NCBI GenBank assembly: GCA_002315885.1
Contig: DCIO01000092.1
Location: 1 to 8,727, forward strand
Length of the DNA stretch: 8,727 bases
Origin: Lentisphaeria bacterium UBA1724
GTDB taxonomy: Bacteria; Verrucomicrobiota; Lentisphaeria; Oligosphaerales; Oligosphaeraceae
Direction of reading: 5' to 3'
This document shows, one piece after another, positions 7,553 to 8,727 of the stretch (position 1 is its first letter; every line of letters starts with the position of its first letter). Both the position numbers and the translations under genes were made by a program. Under the pieces are notes generated by a model, which saw only the letters and a list, made by a program, of their open reading frames with translations, was not told where the DNA came from and searched no databases.

Positions 7553-7604
7553 CGACAGCCCCGCATGCTGAAGACAGTATGCGGGGCTGTTGCCTTTTGC
7601 TTTT
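7553..7604 (+). terminator. Intrinsic terminator of the four-gene operon
   Basis: A near-perfect hairpin: bases 7553-7570 pair with 7575-7592 (18 pairs, two of them G-T) around an AAGA tetraloop, with the GC-rich core AGCCCCGCAT / ATGCGGGGCT. It is followed on the plus strand by a T-rich tail (TTTT at 7595-7598 and 7601-7604). It lies 23 bases after the last stop codon of the operon. Confidence 0.88.
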
Positions 7605-7738
7605 CTAGACGGGCATCGCCCTGCATTACGGTTTGCTTTTCTGGACGGGCACCGCCCTGCAATACCATCGGGAAAAACGGCCGGTGCCCACCTGACCGTA
7701 ATGCAGGGCGGTGCCCGTCCCCGACCGTAATGCTACGG
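7596..7738. repeat. Intergenic cluster of direct and inverted repeats
   Basis: Two head-to-tail copies with a 36-base period, 7596-7630 and 7632-7666, agree at 31 of 35 bases. Their core GACGGGCA(C/T)CGCCCTGCA returns inverted at 7696-7720; 7643-7661 and 7702-7720 are exact reverse complements over 19 bases. A shorter copy of the inverted unit follows: GACCGTAATGC at 7694-7704 recurs at 7723-7733, each preceded by a GGTGCCC stretch (7684-7690 and 7711-7716, the second slightly changed). Each core also holds a small palindrome GGGC-N3-GCCC, and CCGTA-ATGC-TACGG closes the cluster (7725-7738). The first copy begins inside the T-rich tail of the operon terminator. No protein-coding signal is seen here. 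It resembles a REP/BIME-like or MITE-derived intergenic repeat. Confidence 0.75.
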
Positions 7739-7778
7739 CCCTTGGACAAAGCGGGCACGGTCGCAAAGAAGGAGCGAA

Positions 7779-7815
7779 ACAAAAAAAGCCCCGGGATGAA
7801 ACCTCCCGAGGCTTT
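7779..7815 (-). terminator. Intrinsic terminator of the prepilin-like gene
   Basis: Read on the minus strand, bases 7815-7804 and 7796-7785 form a stem (AAAGCC-CGGGA arms, one mismatch) around a 7-base loop. A T-run (A7781-7787 on the plus strand) follows the stem. It lies 28 bases beyond the stop codon of the minus-strand gene, so the two convergent transcripts each have their own terminator. Confidence 0.85.
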
Positions 7816-7842
7816 GAAACACGTCGTTGTTTTCAGGATGCC

Positions 7843-8649
7843 TTATCGGCTCTTTTCGCCGCCGTAGATATCCACACCGGGATACCAGTAGTAGTTATCA
7901 CGATGTGCGTAGCCGCTCTTGCCGTTGTAGCAGTAGGTAGTCTGAGCATAATGGATAGCCTCCACATGTCCGTCTCCCAGAGAGACATTGAACGCCATGT
8001 CATGGCGGCACAACTCAATACGCTTGCCAGGGATGAGCTCTTCCTTGATGGCGATCACAACGCCCCAGGCGGTCTTGTTGGTGCTGTCCATGTAGTTCAC
8101 GAAGATGCTGGGGTATTTGATGCCGCTGATGCGATGCCAGGTGCAGCTCGCCTTGTAGGCGCCTTCCGTAGCGTGGTTCAACAAACCAGGAACATATCCC
8201 GCGCCCACGTGGAGGCAGTAGTCCGTATTACCGCGCATGCGCTCCGCCGCGGGGCAGGAGGGGCAGCTCAGCATCTTGTGCCAGCTGTCGTTGCCACCGG
8301 TGGCAGTGGTGGGATTTTCCGCGGCGGGGTCCTTGGCCTTCCAGTCGGCCCAAGTCATGGGAGTGCCGGGAACCAACGGGTTCACGGTGAACCAAATGAA
8401 GGCATTGTCCGCCTGGGCAAAGACATTCTGGGCTGCATAGGTGGGAGAATAGCTGACGGGAGGCAGATAGTCGTCGGCGTCATTGGCATAGAGGATTGCA
8501 CCCAGCTGAATCTGCTTCAGGTTGTTGACGCAGCTGATGTTGCGGGCCTTGCTGCGTGCCTTGGAAAGCGCGGGTAACAACATGGCGGCCAGGATGGCGA
8601 TGATGGCGATGACCACCAACAATTCAATGAGGGTAAAGGACTTCTTCAT
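7843..8649 (-). CDS. Prepilin-type N-terminal, H-x9-DG family secreted protein
   Basis: A 268-residue protein that begins with a type IV pilin/pseudopilin signal: MKKS, then FTLIELLVVIAIIAILAAMLLPAL, with the conserved Glu at position +5 after the presumed cleavage site. ISCVNNLKQIQLGAILYANDADDYLPP (residues 38-64) is typical of the DUF1559-like secreted proteins of Lentisphaerae and Planctomycetes. Near the C-terminus His231 is followed by nine residues and DG (HDMAFNVSLGDG), the H-x9-DG signature of this group. Cysteine-rich stretch SCPSCP lies in the middle. Residue -1 is Ser rather than the usual Gly of prepilin peptidase sites. These proteins occur in dozens to hundreds of copies per genome; their roles are unclear (surface or pseudopilus-like, possibly glycan related). 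The gene stands alone on the minus strand, convergent with the acylation operon. The start is fixed by the signal sequence; no Shine-Dalgarno site is visible. Confidence 0.93.
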   Translation of the reverse strand: MKKSFTLIELLVVIAIIAILAAMLLPALSKARSKARNISCVNNLKQIQLGAILYANDADDYLPPVSYSPTYAAQNVFAQADNAFIWFTVNPLVPGTPMTWADWKAKDPAAENPTTATGGNDSWHKMLSCPSCPAAERMRGNTDYCLHVGAGYVPGLLNHATEGAYKASCTWHRISGIKYPSIFVNYMDSTNKTAWGVVIAIKEELIPGKRIELCRHDMAFNVSLGDGHVEAIHYAQTTYCYNGKSGYAHRDNYYWYPGVDIYGGEKSR

Positions 8650-8727
8650 AATGGTAAAAAAAAGATGGTGAATTACGAAAAAAAAAACGCAGGTACTATA
8701 ACTGTGAACTTCCTGTAGTTTTTTACA
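8650..8727 (-). promoter_or_regulatory. AT-rich leader and possible promoter of prepilin-like gene
   Basis: On the minus strand TATAGT (8700-8695) could be a -10 element about 46 bases before the ATG; no convincing -35 box is visible at the right distance. Two homopolymer T-runs, ten bases (8687-8678) and eight bases (8663-8656), lie between it and the start codon. The region is cut by the window end. Confidence 0.35.

Noticed and set aside
7565..7867. 100-codon plus-strand frame with repeated Cys/Arg/Pro segments
   Set aside because: The protein repeats come only from the DNA repeat cluster, and the frame starts inside the terminator hairpin.
7711..8577. 288-codon plus-strand frame opposite the prepilin-like gene
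   Set aside because: It runs through the repeat cluster and both strands of a terminator and opposes an unmistakable prepilin-type gene.
2505..8719. Shared CTACA(G/C) sequence in the window-start repeat, the operon leader dyad and upstream of the prepilin-like gene
   Set aside because: Only six or seven bases agree and the surroundings differ; chance is a sufficient explanation without genome-wide counts.
1..8727. CRISPR array, tRNA, rRNA, insertion sequence or phage attachment site
   Set aside because: No regular repeat-spacer array, RNA gene signature, transposase or integrase was seen; the only repeat cluster is short and mixed in orientation.

Overview
The window (about 8.7 kb, moderately GC-rich genes with AT-rich gaps) looks like a chromosomal segment of a Gram-negative member of the PVC group, most likely Lentisphaerae/Victivallales. 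The main pointer is the minus-strand gene at the right end: it has a prepilin-type N-terminus followed by an H-x9-DG motif, a family greatly expanded in Lentisphaerae and Planctomycetes. A secreted SUMF1-like protein, a two-domain pectate-lyase-like beta-helix protein and starts without Shine-Dalgarno sites fit the same picture. This placement is inference from protein style, with no marker gene present.

Layout. Bases 1-24 are a short array of a 9-bp tandem repeat, cut by the window edge. A 768-residue secreted beta-helix protein follows (39-2345). The 243-base gap 2346-2588 holds a bulged GC-rich hairpin, an AT-rich stretch that probably carries a promoter, and an interrupted dyad in the probable leader. 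Then come four tightly packed plus-strand genes (gaps of 19, 4 and 7 bases): a secreted SUMF1/FGE-like protein (2589-3380), an MBOAT O-acyltransferase of the AlgI/DltB type (3400-4770), a membrane-anchored SGNH/DltD-like protein (4775-5881) and a secreted protein of unknown family (5889-7529). They end at a strong intrinsic terminator. The 313-base gap to the convergent gene (7530-7842) holds that terminator, a cluster of about 36-bp direct and inverted repeats, and a second terminator serving the minus strand. The prepilin-like gene (8649 down to 7843) and its AT-rich upstream region close the window.

How the genes may work together. MBOAT proteins of this type move an acyl group, usually acetyl, across the inner membrane and work with a periplasmic SGNH-fold partner that acts on a polysaccharide or other envelope polymer (AlgI with AlgJ/AlgX, PatA/PatB, DltB/DltD). 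The 3400-5881 pair fits that pattern well. The secreted SUMF1-like and unknown proteins flanking it in the same presumed operon are candidates for glycan binding or for accessory roles. The upstream beta-helix protein may act on or bind a polysaccharide, but it appears to be a separate transcription unit. The acceptor polymer cannot be read from this window.
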